From NCBI GenBank assembly GCA_000708835.1, contig DF237228.1, positions 39,769-103,768 on the forward strand: DNA of 64,000 bases. The letters run 5' to 3'. Each line of letters begins with the position of its first letter. Positions within the stretch are counted from its first letter, which is position 1. Shown piece by piece: positions 1-13,007 of the stretch. Under the pieces are notes generated by a model that worked only from the letters and a program-made list of their open reading frames with translations, was not told the DNA's origin and did not search any database. The position numbers and the translations under genes were made by a program. The DNA comes from Klebsormidium nitens. Its lineage: Eukaryota > Streptophyta > Klebsormidiophyceae > Klebsormidiales > Klebsormidiaceae.

Positions 1-1471
1 GCACCCCGGCGCGTCCCGCAGCAGGGGCGCCCTCGGGCGGACTGTCCAGCTGCACAGGGAGGGGCAGCAGAGAGGCAGTCAGGAGGGCAGCCCAGCGGCA
101 GATCAGCGGCGCAGGGCAGCCAGCAGCGGGCCTGCTGCAGAAGAGCAGCAGCTGCACCAGTGATTGGTCCAAGCTGCACTACGCAGCACAGGGAGCAGCT
201 GCACTTGCGGCACAGTTCGCAAGGGGAGGCAGGCGAAGCGCACCTTGACCTGGGAGAGCATGCCTGAGGGGGACTCCAGCCCAGGGCGGCCCCCAAACGG
301 CGTCCCCATTGCCTTGGCCGGCTGCATCCGTGGGCGGGGGGAGGGCATGCCATAGCCATGCTGGAACGGCTGCCCCGCATACTGGGGGGCGTACTGGCGG
401 CCGTATGGATCCTGATACTCGCCATACCGCGGCGGCCCTGGATAGCCCTGCTGCATGGTGGGGGGGGGAAACGGCTGATACAGCTGCCCTGGATATGGCC
501 CCTGCTGGTACAGCCCTGGGTATGCTGGCTGCGCACCCTGAGGCGCCAGGAATGGTGCCTGCCCCCCCATGCCGGGCATGCCGGTCTGCTGCTGCTCCAG
601 GGGGGGATAGTAGCTCGGGGTGGGGGGCCCCAAGAACGCTTGCTGCGGCGGTTGCTGCTGCTGCTGATGCTGTTGCTGTTGTTGTTGCTGCTGTTGCTGC
701 TGGGAGGTGGCTGCTGGGCCCTGTTGCTGCTGGTGCTGCGGTGGGGCCGCGGGTGCGCCATACAGTGCGGGGCTGCCTGCTCCCGGGGGCCCTGCCTTGG
801 CCTCAGGCCAGCCCGCGCCCTGGCTGGCCCCTCGCGCCAGCTCCATGCCCAAGCGGGACGCCTTCGGGGGCAGGCTGCTGCCCCACCCCGGCGCAGCCCG
901 GGGATGGGAGTCGGCAGGGGGCAGCGCGGGCGAGCGCGGCTCTGCCTTGACAGGGGCATCCTCCAGGGAGCCCAGGCGACAGCCCCAGAGAACAGCCAGC
1001 TCATTGGCAGAAGGGCAGCCTGGCAATGCAGGGGAGGAGGCTCAGAACATGGGGTAGCACTGGTGAACACCACATAGCAAAGGTACGCGGAACAGAGCAT
1101 CCTATCAAAATATCACAGAATAGCCCCTAACATGCCTGCAACCCTGGTTTGTCAGATGGCCAGCTCTAGCTGCCAAATCTGGCAGACTTACCAGTAAAAA
1201 AGTCAAACTTGACCCGTTTGTGGTGGGAGGCCGGGACTGCTGAATGGCTGCTCGCATCACACTCCAGGCAGAGGGACAGGTTCTCCTCAGAGCACCTGAA
1301 GGAGGCAGGTGCATTGCCACAAGCATCGCAGAGGAGAGTCCTCTCGTGCCGCAACGAGAGCGCATTGGCCTCATGGACTGACCTGTCACAGGACAGGCAT
1401 AACTTTGCATTGTCTGCTCTGCAGAACACCGTTGCTTTCCTGGCCCCGCAGTATTCACAAGGAACCTCCAT
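1..1471 (-). CDS. Double B-box zinc finger protein (BBX/CONSTANS-like), 3' end cut by window edge
   Basis: The exons are 1471-1192, 1019-250 and 49-1, and the gene continues beyond the left edge. Exon 1 encodes two tandem B-boxes in about 93 residues. The first opens with [13 protein letters not shown] and continues [12 protein letters not shown]. The second opens with [13 protein letters not shown] and ends [19 protein letters not shown]. The Cys/His spacing is that of plant BBX transcription regulators, which act in light and flowering-time pathways. Exon 2 is a low-complexity Pro/Gln/Gly region with a run of about twelve glutamines near 680-710, typical of an activation domain. Donors are ACTG|GTAAGT and CAG|GTCAAG; acceptors are GCCAG and GTGCAG, and phases 1 and 0 match. 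No CCT domain is visible, but it could lie beyond the edge. The B-box call is firm; the subfamily is not. Confidence 0.9.
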
Positions 1472-3975
1472 GTCCCTCTGTCTTGCTGCTCGTCTGTTCT
1501 AAGCAAGATACCCAAATCTGGCAATCAACCCGACTTGAGATCCCAAACCACTGGATGAGATGATACTTCTCAATCGCCTTCCAAGTCAGTCCAGCAGGGG
1601 TCCATCCTTTACCAAGCAATCCAAGAATTTGTGAATGGAGTGCACAACCTATCGATATGTAAATGTCTGTTAACCCTGTCGTTTCCGCAAGTTAACCGTC
1701 GCAAAAGAGCAAGTTCGCCAATCCTTGCAACAGCTTAGAAGATGCCCCTCGAATTGGACCGAGAAGAGGGACAGCTGCAAGAGATTCGATATCGAGCACT
1801 TGTTCAATCCCAATCACAAGTTCTCTTAAACCTGCCTAGCTGCCTGACAGAGCTTCCTCTCTCCACTCCCATCAATACTGGGGAAGAGTGACTAGGTATC
1901 GCATAAGGATACCATAGTTGCCGCCATAACAGCCTCGCTCTCTGTGGACTCTGGAGTACTCTGCCCAGTGGGTGTTGGTGCACACTGCATTACCGGGCCT
2001 GGACTGCGGTTCGGCAGTCTGTCCTCCTCGACTTCTCGACTTCACGGACTGATCCCTTGCCGCTGCGAGCTGTTTCTCTTTTTGGCGCTGACGTGGCGAG
2101 GATCAACCCGAAAAGCACGACGCTTTTTTGCAATCCGAAAGGCGCAAAGGAAGGTGACCTCCATCTCCCTTCCATATACCGTACCGGTATTCTTGACCGT
2201 ACAGCAAAGGCGCAGCTTGGATTGAGGGCAGCCAATGACTCCATGACTCGGAAGCCTCTCTGCAACCTCCGAGCAGGTCGAGCCTGGGGTTCGCCCAAAA
2301 GCACCTTTTGTTAGATATTTTCAGTTGAAAGATACCAACAGCGTTGAACTTCAGTGAAGAACTCAAGTACCATAGTGGGCGGTGGATTGCTGTTTACCGA
2401 CCGCGATGCAACCCCCACAGCAATGTTACACTGCACTGCTGACTCCTAAGCTACCGGTAGTCCCCAGCCCCAGGGCCCAGGCCCCGTGCGGCGCCGTGCC
2501 ACCGTGCCCACCTGGTAAGCTTTATGGCAGCCTTTCCGCTCCGCTCGGCTCCGCTCCGCGGCGCGCACGGTTCATATAGCCTCACTCTCGAATAAGTAAG
2601 TTGCAGGTGGTGATGAAACAAAAGCGAAGGGGTCTGATATGAACTCCCAGGCTGGTCCCTAGTATCGTACATCGCCGGACGTGCCTTGCAGCCCTAGGTT
2701 GAAGCTGCGGAAACGAAACATGATTGCAGCTCTCTCGAATACTTCGAATCTTTGGACTGTCTACGCGCTCGATCCAATTGGCAAATGCGGCTATATTTAG
2801 TAAGGCGTTATAACGGGTGATATTTTGCGACCCAAGCCGGAGATCATTCACATTCAGAAGCATGATTTTGGCACGACCGAAAATATACTAGCACATGGAC
2901 ACACGATGCTAGGATTGATTTACTTGCACAACGAATCTACTGCGAAGGGTTCATAAGCCAAAGGTTATATTAATATCTTGCAAAATTGGTATCCAGTGTA
3001 AGCCTCTCCTTGGTCGTAATTAGCAGAAAGTTGTGGTTCCCTGAGTGCGAACCAATTGAGTATACCTTTTCACACTGTGACGCCCCAACATTATGACGAT
3101 GGCAGGTGCGGGGCAAGCCCGCCTGGAACCGCGGCCAATCACTGTCATTCTGCCATAGTGTTCGAAATAAAGAAAAAGCCAAGATACGAAGGCTAGCAGA
3201 GCGAGATACTGTAGAGTTGGTACGCGATAGGCCCAGATGATACTGTTGCATAGTCGAAGCCTCTTAAAGCAACCCAGTTGTGCTCAAAACACAAACATTG
3301 TATGCCATGAGAAGCCTATGGCCGCACTGGCTACAGCGTACGAAAAGAGACCATCTTATTCACCTAGTCCGTTAGAAGAAGGACATCTCGAGCGAGTCAA
3401 TCATCCTTGCATGATGCAACTGCTCAGGCATGCGCGGAAACAAGATCAGTGCCTTTTACTAGCTTATAGGTGGGTAACCTATAAGCTAGTAACCCTCTTG
3501 ATAAAAGCTGGTCAGAGTATTCAAGCTCCAAGCTCGCTGGGCGACGTTCAGAACGACACTAAAAGGTCGGACGCCTACATACTTTACATCAGATACAATA
3601 CATAGCTTACTCTACAGAAGGCAATCCAGCTTGCCTCAGACTAATCCGAGGACTCTTGGGTCGAAGCTAGCCTGACAAAATCCGTTATGTACTTTTCGTA
3701 CAGCCTGCAAACAGCTCAACGCATCCCCTTGTACGCTTCTGCCACCTGGAACTGTAAAACCTGATGCTTTCCTAAGTATTCTGCCGGTCCGTGCGGATGC
3801 ACATGCCAGGCCTTCCTGAGTCTATTTGAAGGATTCCGCTCACATTAATCACTCACTCAAATGCTCCCAGTTGTACTGTGCTGGAATTCGACCAGTGTGT
3901 AATGCGCGTGCTGCTCGTCTCTGGTCGCCACTTTGCAGCCGTCTCCTCCCCCTGCCCATTTCGCACCCCCCGACG
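1472..3975. other. Intergenic, no gene recognised
   Basis: About 2.5 kb upstream of the B-box gene and downstream of the LRR gene. Open frames here are short, lack family resemblance and have no convincing splice structure. It contains CCGTACAG-type GTAC motifs near 2180-2205 and one long perfect inverted repeat, listed separately. Confidence 0.6.
3456..3492. repeat. Perfect 16-bp inverted repeat with 5-nt loop
   Basis: The arms are TTACTAGCTTATAGGT at 3456-3471 and its exact reverse complement at 3477-3492, separated by GGGTA. It lies between genes, about 480 bp beyond the stop of the LRR gene. It could be a fold-back element or a strong RNA hairpin; nothing around it decides. Confidence 0.85.
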
Positions 3976-6900
3976 CTACGCTAGCCGCTTCAGGTCGTCG
4001 AGGCTGTCCTGCCGCGCGAGGTCCTTCGGCTTGCGCCGCAGCTTGGCCCACACTTTCCGCAGAGGGCCCCGCTGCGCTGCGGCCGCGGCATCCGCCTCTG
4101 CTGCGGCGGCCTGCTGCGCCAGGAACGCGAGCACGGCGTCCGTCCCGGCGGCCACCACGGCCTGAGCACCACAGCGCGCGTTAGTTCAGCCCGGCGGGGC
4201 AACGCCAGCACTCCAGGCCGCTTAGCCCGCATGCATGCCCGCCAAGCAACACACCAAAACAATGCCGCACAAGCTACGAGGGCGCGTCTTGGTGCCTCTA
4301 AGCTGACCGGTCAACAGACGGGAGTAATGAATGGTGGTCGCACAGCTATCGGGGACACTCATGAGCACCGGGGGAAACCTCGGCCCGTTGCAAGATCAGA
4401 CAGACGCAGCCGGTGTACCTTGGGCGGGTAGCGCAGCGGGTTGCCCTCCAGTGCGAGCACCTTCAGCTGCGCGAGGCGGCCCAGGCTGATGGGAAGAGCT
4501 CGCAGCGAGTTCTGCGACAGGGTGAGTGTCTGCAGGCAGCTCAGCTGGCCCAGCGAGGCAGGCAGCGCGCGCAGCTCCGCGAAGTTGCTGCCCAGGTCCA
4601 CTGGGGGCACACGAGGCGACGTCAGGGACAAATGCGTGCGGCAGGGACGGAGGGAATGGCACTCACGAGAAACGCACGAGAACTCGACCACCTCTCCCGC
4701 GGTACCAGTAACGGACAGGGAGTGGGGGCGCGCACAGAGCGGCGTTTCGCCAACTTGGGGAAGCGACAGTCCTTAGCCATGAGTCGACTTGCAATATGCG
4801 GACCCCTTTGCCCAATCAGCAACAGCTCAAGGCCTTCTCCTTGGCAGTCGAGATGCATACCATCAAATACACCGGATGATCAACACATAGCACGTAAGGA
4901 AAAGCAGTCAGCTGATGTTTGCGGGGCCCTTCAGCTGCGCAAGGCTACTGGTTGGCTCACGCTGTCGCAGGCGGCGGCACTCCCCAAGCGCCTCAGGGAC
5001 GTCCCGGATCTCGTTGTAGTGCACGTCCAGGCACGTGAGCGCGGTGCAGCCCCCGATGGCGGCGGGCAGGCCGCGCAGGTGGTTCAGGCTGGCCACCAGC
5101 GTCTCCAGCCCGGCCAGCGCCCCGATGGCCTCCGGCAGCGCGGGCAGCTTGTTGCTGGCCACGTTGAGGTAGCGCAGGCGCGCGCAGCGGCCCAGCGCGG
5201 GGGGCAGCTCCTCCAGGCAGTTGCTGCGCAGGTCCAGGTGCGTCAGCGCAGTCAGGCCGCCCAGCGTGGAGGGCAGCTCCGCCAGCCGGTTGAACTGCGC
5301 CTCGAGGCGCACCAGGCCCGGCAATGCGCCGATGCCGGCGGGCAGCTCCGGCAGCCGGTTCTCTGCCAGGCTGAGCTCCATGAGGGCCGGCAGCGCGGGC
5401 AGTGTGTCGGGGAAGAAGTCGAGCTCGTGCGCAAACTCAGCGCTCAGGTCGAGGCATGTGCTGGACGAGGTGGCCGCCTGGGCCAGCAGGCGTGGCAATT
5501 TCTCCTCAGGGACCTCCCGCACCGGCGCAGCCCCGGCAGAGGCTGCAAGAGAAGACCAACAGCAGGCGAGTGAGGGCCGACGAGAGGAGGGGGAAGGCTA
5601 GTGGGACTCCGCCATGCTACTTGGAGTTTGTACAACCTGACGCAACTGATGCGCGGGACATGCCCCTTCAGTTGACGAAATTGCTGCTTCAACAACGGGC
5701 CGGATCGCAAAATCCACAATATCAAGAGTTGTTTGAAAAGCTGACAAAGACAACGTATCACATGCCTTTCTTTGTGGGGTGTGTTGCCGTTCATTCAATC
5801 TGCAGAGACAAATTCCCGGATCCTCAAGCAACGAAACACGAAGTAGGCAGAAGAGTCGCCTCACTGACCTGGAATGCAAGGAAAGAATTTTGTATAAAAA
5901 CTCCCTTCTCAATCAGCACCCACGCCAAGCACACACCCCACTATAGCTGCTCCTTGTCATGAGCCACAATGGAGCAGCTTTTGCAGCCTGAAACTTTCCC
6001 TGTCCGTCTGCTGCAACCAAAAGGACCCACCTGCAATCTCCAGCAACCTAAGACTGCACCAGTAAAAACTGACCCAGAACTCTTGGCCCCCATTTTGCCA
6101 AGATATGTCCCCCGTTTGCCGCTGCCTCAGCACTCATGGCATGCCCAGCTCCCGCCGGCCTGCCTCCTTCTGCCGGTGTGCCTGCCTAATGGCCTCACCT
6201 GCCGCCCTGTTCTCGCCCACCCTTGGGCCCCCTTCTCCCTGCTGCCCATTAGGTATCACCGCCGGCTCCGCAGCAGGCACCAACGTTGCCTTCCCGGACT
6301 GGTCACCACTGGTGGTCTTGTGGTGGGACAGCATTGGCACGCCAGTGAGAGCAGGCCCTGGTGTGTCCTCCCCCCGCTGCGGCATCTGCAAAGTGGGCAA
6401 GGGGTTCGCCCCCACCTGCTGCTTATCCTGCCATTCCGGCTCTGCCACAGGCTCGGCGGCAACACCCTCGGGATTGAGGGGGGCTGGGGGCTTGGTCGCC
6501 TGGGGGTTGGCAAAGAGCGCCCGCTCGGCCGACATGATGAGGTGGTCATAGTGGCGGTGCTGCTCGTCCAGCTCCAACACAGCCAACGGGGCCCGCTGCG
6601 CCAACTCAGCGGCCTTGCGCAGCCGACTTTCACGCAGAGCCTGCAGCGGAACCACTTCGAGGTGAGGGGATGGGCCGACATGGCAGCGAGGCAAACACTT
6701 CTGGAGAAAGGTTGGGGGCAACCTGGGGCAAACAATGCAGCAAAGAGAAGGCCTTTAAAGGACCAGCCACGAAAGAGCCTGAAGGGGGCTCTCGCTTCAA
6801 ACGAAGACTCTATACTGCACCAAAACCGGTGATGCAATATTGACCACCGGACTGCATAATTGGGCGCCGATGATTCATTCTCATAGCAACAAGTTTACGT

Positions 6901-7310
6901 CCATCGAAGATTCAATGCTTCGGTGAGATAACCACGTATGTTATGCTCCTCACTGTTGCATTCTGCACTCCCAGTATTGCACAAATGAGGCTAACCAAAT
7001 CACGACAGCGCAGCTGATGGGAGGGTTTTTGCAGCTCAAGTCCCACATGCTCAGGGCATAACCTTGCCTGCAGAGACGCGAATTGGGCGGCTTCTAGCTC
7101 GGGGGGCCGCGGGGCCAGCATGAGCTGCTCCAGGTCGCTGATGAGCTGCTTGTCACCCTCCACCAGCGCTGCCTGTGCCTCTGCCAGCTCCACAGGGGAA
7201 GGACGGGGCCGCAGCTTCTGGCGTGCCAACCGCAGCTCTTCCAGTGCGGTCTTCATCTCCGAAGTGGAGCCACCAGGCCCAACACCCAGGGAGGCGCTCA
7301 TTGTGCTCAT
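3976..7310 (-). CDS. Plant intracellular Ras-group-related LRR protein (PIRL-like)
   Basis: Five exons (7310-7068, 6640-6199, 5542-4961, 4600-4419, 4161-3976) total 1635 nt and give 544 residues with every junction in phase. Residues 1 to about 220 are a charged, coiled-coil-prone region with the segment LAVLELDEQHRHYDHLI, like the N-termini of land-plant PIRLs. Residues 250-480 carry nine or ten leucine-rich repeats of the type LxxLxLxxNxLxxLPxxLGxL, the signature of Ras-group LRRs. The tail is basic (LRRKPKDLARQDSLDDLKRL). PIRLs are presumed soluble scaffold proteins; their partners are poorly known. The start at 7310 is the first ATG of a short MSTMSAS leader. The first intron begins CAG|GCAAGG, so it is a GC-AG intron required by the reading frame. 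The gene is divergent from the uncoupling protein gene 307 bp away. Confidence 0.88.
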
Positions 7311-7617
7311 CGTCGCGCCCACTCTCGAAAGGCTAAGCCTAAATTGCCTTCTTGGACATCCCTGAGGGCCTGAGGCTGAAGCTGTTTGAGCTGACCAGTG
7401 CTCTCATGTTTGCTCAAACCCTTCAGTCTGGCAAACCCTAAAACCGCGTTTTCTCCCCCTCGAACTCAGACTCGGAGTCAGAGTACCGTACATACCGTGT
7501 ACGGTACTCTCAGTCGTGTGGCAGAAGTTGTGCTCTCTTCCAACTTCAATCCATTCTCTGATTTGAAGAGGAGGAAAGCAGGGTGCAGCGCCAGTGTACT
7601 CTGCAAAGGTTTGCACG
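7311..7617. promoter_or_regulatory. Bidirectional promoter interval with symmetric GTAC inverted repeat
   Basis: These 307 bp separate the start codons of the divergent LRR (-) and uncoupling protein (+) genes, so both promoters and 5'UTRs must be here or in 5' introns. Arms GAGTACCGTACA (7481-7492) and TGTACGGTACTC (7498-7509) are exact reverse complements around a 5-nt spacer. Each arm holds CCGTACA, which resembles the GTAC core bound by SBP-box proteins (known family preference). Actual binding is inference. Confidence 0.5.
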
Positions 7618-10600
7618 ATGGCAGACACAGCGGCAAAGCCCCCAAAGAAGCTAGGCGTGCTGCAGAACTTTGCTGCATCAGCAATAGCAGCTTGTACTGC
7701 TGAGGTAAGCACTTTCGTAGATAGATCTTCAATCCAATGCAGGATCTGAAGTCGATATTACACCATGACAATAAACAGCAGGCAATGTTCTCTGGATTAG
7801 ATCTTCTAGATAAGGTCATCAACCAGAATCTGATGCATGTATCGAGTCACAATGCTACCAAAACCACCACCGGAATGATTGCCATGTCTTCTCCCCTTGT
7901 GCACCACCAGATGGAGTGGTGCGGACCGAAAAACAAGCTTTGTGACTTGACCCAGCTGTTGTGTGGGCTCAGCTCTTGCTCTGGTCGCTTGAAGACTACC
8001 AATTGCATGCTTGATTGCTTAAAGATTAAAAAGGGTATGCTTGAAGGCCACCTGTTGAATGATTCCACAAACACATCGAGTGGGGCAAGGATCCAGTTTT
8101 GGATTTGTGCAACTTCTCATTGTGATCATCTGTGCAGGTGACTACTCTACCGATTGACACAGGTGAGAGGCAGTCTGCGCAGAACTTGTCTTTCAAGCAT
8201 CGCTGTGTTATATGGCACCTCTGTACTGACTGCCGATGGAGGTATCAATGGCACTTGAATGTTTGTTGTCCGACGTCCTTGAAGAGCTGTGACGCAGTGA
8301 TTCGGTGTTGTTGGAGTCCGTCCACTCTTTCTGACCACTGTTTTCTCCTCCTCAGCCAAGGTGCGCCTCCAGCTGCAAGGCAAGGCCATCGCAGGCGAGG
8401 GTGGCAAGCTGGCAGAGCTGAAATATCGAGGTGCCACCACCCCTCCTTTTCACCTCAAACACGCCCCAGCGTTTGCAGAGTTGATAACGTCTGGTTGTCG
8501 AATGGCCCTTGAGCTCCATTGATGTGCAGGCCCTGACTTTCTTGTCCCTCATGTGAATTGTTGGGGCAACCAGTGAGGCCGTTTGCAGATCCTTCGAATG
8601 TCTGAGCTCTTCAATATCATCATTACAGTACTGTCCTTAAACATGCCAAGTGGCAAACTTAGCTCTGAGGATGGGAGTTTTGTTGCACCAAACACTTCAT
8701 ATCCAATAGTTGATGACAGAGGACTGCTTCAAAATCTGGTCAATGCACCAGGAACGTACAATATCAAGAGGACCGCTTGCTTGAGAAAGAGTTTGGAAAA
8801 CCAAGGCTCCTTGTCTGTTTGTGTCCTCCAGGTCTGTTGGGGACTGTTGGGACTGTTGCCAAGGAGGAGGGGGTGGGGGCATTGTGGAAGGGCGTCGTGC
8901 CGGGGCTGCACCGACAGGTTTTGTTTGGAGGTCTTCGGATAGGACTGTATGAGCCGGTGAAGAACCTGTACGTGGGGAAAGACTTCCAAGGAGATGTGCC
9001 GTTGATCAAGAAGATTGCAGCAGGGCTCACAACAGGTGGGCTTCTTCATTTTCGTAGGAGGAGGCACTAGCCAGTCACATTGCCTTGGTGAATCCACTCT
9101 GGCATGACCTTCTTTGGGAGCTGCCATGAGCTGCACCAGTGACTTGCCGTGAATGGCAAGTTTCGATCGACCATATGGCAAGTGTGGCAAAACAGGGAAG
9201 ACATTCCTTTGGTCGACCCTGCAGGGCTCGCACTAGAGGCCATTGATGTACGGTGGACCTCTTTGTGTGCCTTTGAGAACACTCCGTGCTTTTTCGTCTC
9301 ACAGTGTATGCGTTTCTTTGCGCAGGCGCTCTTGGGATCCTGGTGGCAAACCCAACAGGTGAGTGTCTCCACGTTGGCCTTCCTTTCCTGTCCGCCAGCC
9401 ATGACGTGCACGCTGCCCACTCCTGTGTTACCTTGGCTGCAGCGCCATACTGCCCGCACGTGTTGCCCTCCCTCCGCCCGTCCCCGCCCTGGTCTCTGCT
9501 TGTTGCTGCATCCGCGTGCGTGCGTTGCCGTGTGTGCAGACCTGGTGAAGGTGCGGCTGCAGGCGGAGGGCAAGCTGCCCCCGGGCGTGGCCAAGCGCTA
9601 CAGCGGGGCCATGAACGCATATGCCACCATCATCAAGCAGGTCCGCGTACGAAACAGCCCTCGGCCAGCGCAAAGCCCAGGCTGCTTGTCGTCTTCCTGG
9701 TCGTTTATGGTTGAGCTTGTCAAAGTCATGGCGAGCTTGTCGAATGTTTCCAAGTCATGGTTAAAGGGAACACGTTTGCGACTTGCTGAGTAGGAGTGTG
9801 TTCCAGCTCCAGCGGTTCTCCATGGGGCTGGCACTTGCATTTGCGTTTCGCTTGCCTCTCTGTGGCGCCTGCTGCTGGGCACACACCGGTGGCTGCCACC
9901 TGTTCCGCTTGTCCGGGGAAGTGGCTGCTGGGGCCTTCTGGCTCGAGCGACATACAAGGACGCCTCTGTCCGTGGGCTGCCTTTCGGTCCTCACCCTCTC
10001 CCCGCGCACATGTCTTTGCCAGGAGGGCGTAGCCAAGCTGTGGACGGGGGTGGGCCCCAACGTGGCGCGCAACGCCCTCATCAACGCCGCGGAGCTTGCC
10101 AGCTACGACCAGGTCAAGCAGGTGCGCGCGCCAAGCACTAGGTCTGGCCCGTACTGGCTGGCCCGTCACAGAACCCCGGTCCAATGACGGGTAACCAGCA
10201 AGACTCCAGCCCGAAAGTGTTCGCTGCGGGAAAAGTCGGCTCGAAGTCGCATGAAAGATAGGCCCACTTAGTTCGTTGAGGTGCAGCATCAGCGACACCC
10301 CACGGCGGAGTCAGTGGGACATGTACTTTCGGCTCGTACGGATCAGACAGGTGCCTCCCCCGCCAGATGTTTGCCTTTGTCTCTCATGTCAGTGTTCGTC
10401 TCCTCCGTCGGCCTGACCCGAGCCAGCCCCCCTCCTTTGCCCCCCGTGCAGACGCTGTTGAAGGCTGGCTTCCAGGACAACATTGGCACGCACATCATGT
10501 CCGGCCTGGGTGCGGGCTTCATTGCCGTCTGCGTGGGCTCCCCCGTTGATGTGGTAAGGGCTTACTGCCATTGGGCCTCTGCTCAAGCGCTTGCTGATCG

Positions 10601-11433
10601 CCGCCAGCCAGGCCCGTCATCTTTTTCCTCTGGTTCCACTCGAGTTGGTATCTCGGTGGCCTAACGGCCCCTTGACCGGCGGGAAGGCGCAGCAGTGCCG
10701 GGCCTGGTCACGGTGGCGCTCTCGTCGCTCGTTCCTGGCGCAGCTGGCGCTGGCTCTCGTATGGCAGGCAGCAGCTGAGCGGACTGGCGCTGTGCGTGTG
10801 CGCAGGTCAAGTCGCGGGTGATGGGCGACGCCAGCGGGCAGTACAAGGGCACCATCGACTGCTTCGTCAAGACCTTCAAAAGCGACGTGAGCCGCTGCGA
10901 CCGCCCCCCTAGTCGGATCATGACTTGTGAAGAGGCCGGCCACAGTTGGTCCAAGCTTCTGAAGCCGCACTGCACCTCGCCAGCCTGGGTGCAGCCCCTC
11001 GTTTGGCCGCACGCATGGTATCAAGCACTCTGAGGCTCCGCCAGCGCAGGGTGTGGCGCCAGCCGGGCTGATGGCGGGTCCCCCGTTTGTGCAGGGCATC
11101 GGCGCGTTCTACAAGGGCTTTATTCCCAACTTTGGACGGCTGGGGTCGTGGAACGTGATCATGTTTCTGACGCTTGAACAGGTGAGGGGGGACGCTACCC
11201 GGCCGGGGTATGCCCACTTGAGTGTGCACGTGGTGACTAGCAGAGGAGACCAAAGGGGGGCTGCTGGCAGCATTACTAGGAGGGCAGATTTTGCCTCATG
11301 CACCTTCTTTTGGCCTGGTTGTCTGGTTGCTCGGGGGCTGCGGGTTTATAATTTTGAACACATCATTTTCTCGCTCCTGACTGTGAGATTGTACTTTGTT
11401 TGACAGGTCAAAAAGTTGATGGCTCAACAATGA
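7618..11433 (+). CDS. UCP1: Mitochondrial uncoupling protein (mitochondrial carrier family)
   Basis: Eleven exons: 7618-7704, 8138-8162, 8356-8430, 8832-9035, 9326-9358, 9540-9640, 10023-10121, 10452-10553, 10806-10886, 11095-11181 and 11407-11433. They sum to 921 nt and encode 306 residues, the usual length. The three carrier-family signatures are present: PIDTAKVRLQ near residue 34, [10 protein letters not shown] near 140 and PVDVVKSRVM near 239. Typical UCP stretches such as [12 protein letters not shown] and [12 protein letters not shown]-like [12 protein letters not shown] are also seen. The protein sits in the mitochondrial inner membrane and carries proton leak coupled to fatty acids and/or dicarboxylate/amino acid exchange; plant forms are also called PUMP. 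Two exons are tiny (25 and 33 nt). The stop follows VKKLMAQQ. I see no lesion. Confidence 0.95.
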
Positions 11434-13007
11434 GAGCGCTGCAGCCTGCAAGAGGCAACTTGAAGCTCGCTGAGGACCGTGAAGGTCGACATGTCCAATT
11501 GAGTTGAAAGCAATACTTATATTACATGCAGAGGCAGCAATATTTGACGGCCATAGTTCGAACCTGAACTTGTTATTGTAACGGAAACAAATGAGGTGTT
11601 ACGTTACTCGTTGCCAGTAGTGAAGGCAGGCATCACGAAGGTGTAGTGAAGCGGAAGCCAACATCTGCACAAGCAAAATGAAAAGTATCATAAAGACTCT
11701 GACTGCACTCGATCTTGGTCGGGCACACATTCCATTTTGTCCTCATTTTCAACTTTGCACGCTGTCCCCTACTTTGTTCTTTGGGCTTACTTCCTTCAGT
11801 GAGACTATGCATCCGGGCCGCATGATCAGAATGCAAGAGGGGGTAGCTTGGAGCACATGTTTGGATCACGTCCCTACATTCTTCTCAAGGCGACGTACAA
11901 CAAAAGATTGCATTTGCGCACATCCAGGCGGTTACACGTTGTACTTGACGGTCGACTCGACGATCCGAGCCATGCAGTTCAAGCTGCATGTATACGTATA
12001 CAAGTTAACACGGAATACATATATACAGCTCCCTTGTCCGATCGCTGACCGTTGCTAATTGCCATGCATGCAAGCTAGCGGGATTGACCAAAATATCCAA
12101 TTATACGTCTATACGAACTCCAATTATTGCGAGCGCGTGCGGGCGTGAGTATATCTTTGATAATATTGGGCAATTCTAGGATCTTAAGTAGAAGCTAGCA
12201 TCTGTCGAAGCTTAGTACTAAGCAGGCCATGGACTTGCCGTCGGCTGGCACCGATGCTATTCTTTTGTGGCCTGCATGTGTGTGCGGCCGAGGTCTAATT
12301 TCTGGATCCGTGGCCGCCCAGATCTGGGCTTGGAGAAAATTTGATGTGGGACATTGGCGACCCGCAGTGTAATCTGTGCGCATCATTTGCCCGTACAATG
12401 CTCAACAGAAGCGTTCGGATTGTCCCCACTCTAAGCTCAACAATGCATGCACTTGGACAACGGGATCGGCAACCATAGCTCGACGGTTGAGTGAACATTC
12501 GATTCCATGCTTAAAGTATCCCAAACTGTCTGTTAACTGTAGCCATGGACCACCCAGTTCGCGACTTACCTCAAAACCCTACATATAAGCATCACAAGCG
12601 TTGTCGATCCTTCCGAGTGTCCCGTAGAGGGAGCTGACGTGCACCCTGATCAGTGGATACACTGGCCCTTTGACAGCGGATCTTACATGGGCAGACTAGT
12701 CCCTGTCCTCGACATTTATGCTGTCCGTATAGGTATACAGTACAATGGTTGTGGCCACCAGATTCATCACGGCACAACCGCTCAGCAAAGCTACAGCTAG
12801 TACCGCGTTCGGCACATCTCTTCCAGGCTGTTGCCTATCATTATGCAAATCCTCTTCGAAGCTGCAGGCGACACAGGTCGCGAAAGACCAGGCTCGTCGC
12901 TATGACTGATTGGTCTTCCCTTGGCTGTTATAAACGCGTGCACACCGACCGTTCAATCTGACGGTCGAGCTCAGTTGAGGCTGTCAGTGTTCCGCTTGCG
13001 CGCCGGC
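11434..13007. other. Intergenic, no gene recognised
   Basis: Holds the 3'UTRs of the convergent uncoupling protein and MYB genes. A TGTAA motif at 11577-11581, about 145 bp after the UCP stop, is a candidate polyadenylation signal of the green algal type. No other supported feature. Confidence 0.5.

Noticed and set aside
309-1077. Plus-strand Leu-rich and Ala-rich ORFs
   Set aside because: They are opposite the CAG-rich polyglutamine exon of the B-box gene; the poly-Leu run is the complement of CAG repeats.
4413-5573. Plus-strand ORF of 386 codons
   Set aside because: It is the antisense shadow of the LRR exons; its composition (Gln/Arg/Ala-rich) reflects the GC-rich exon on the other strand and it has no family resemblance.
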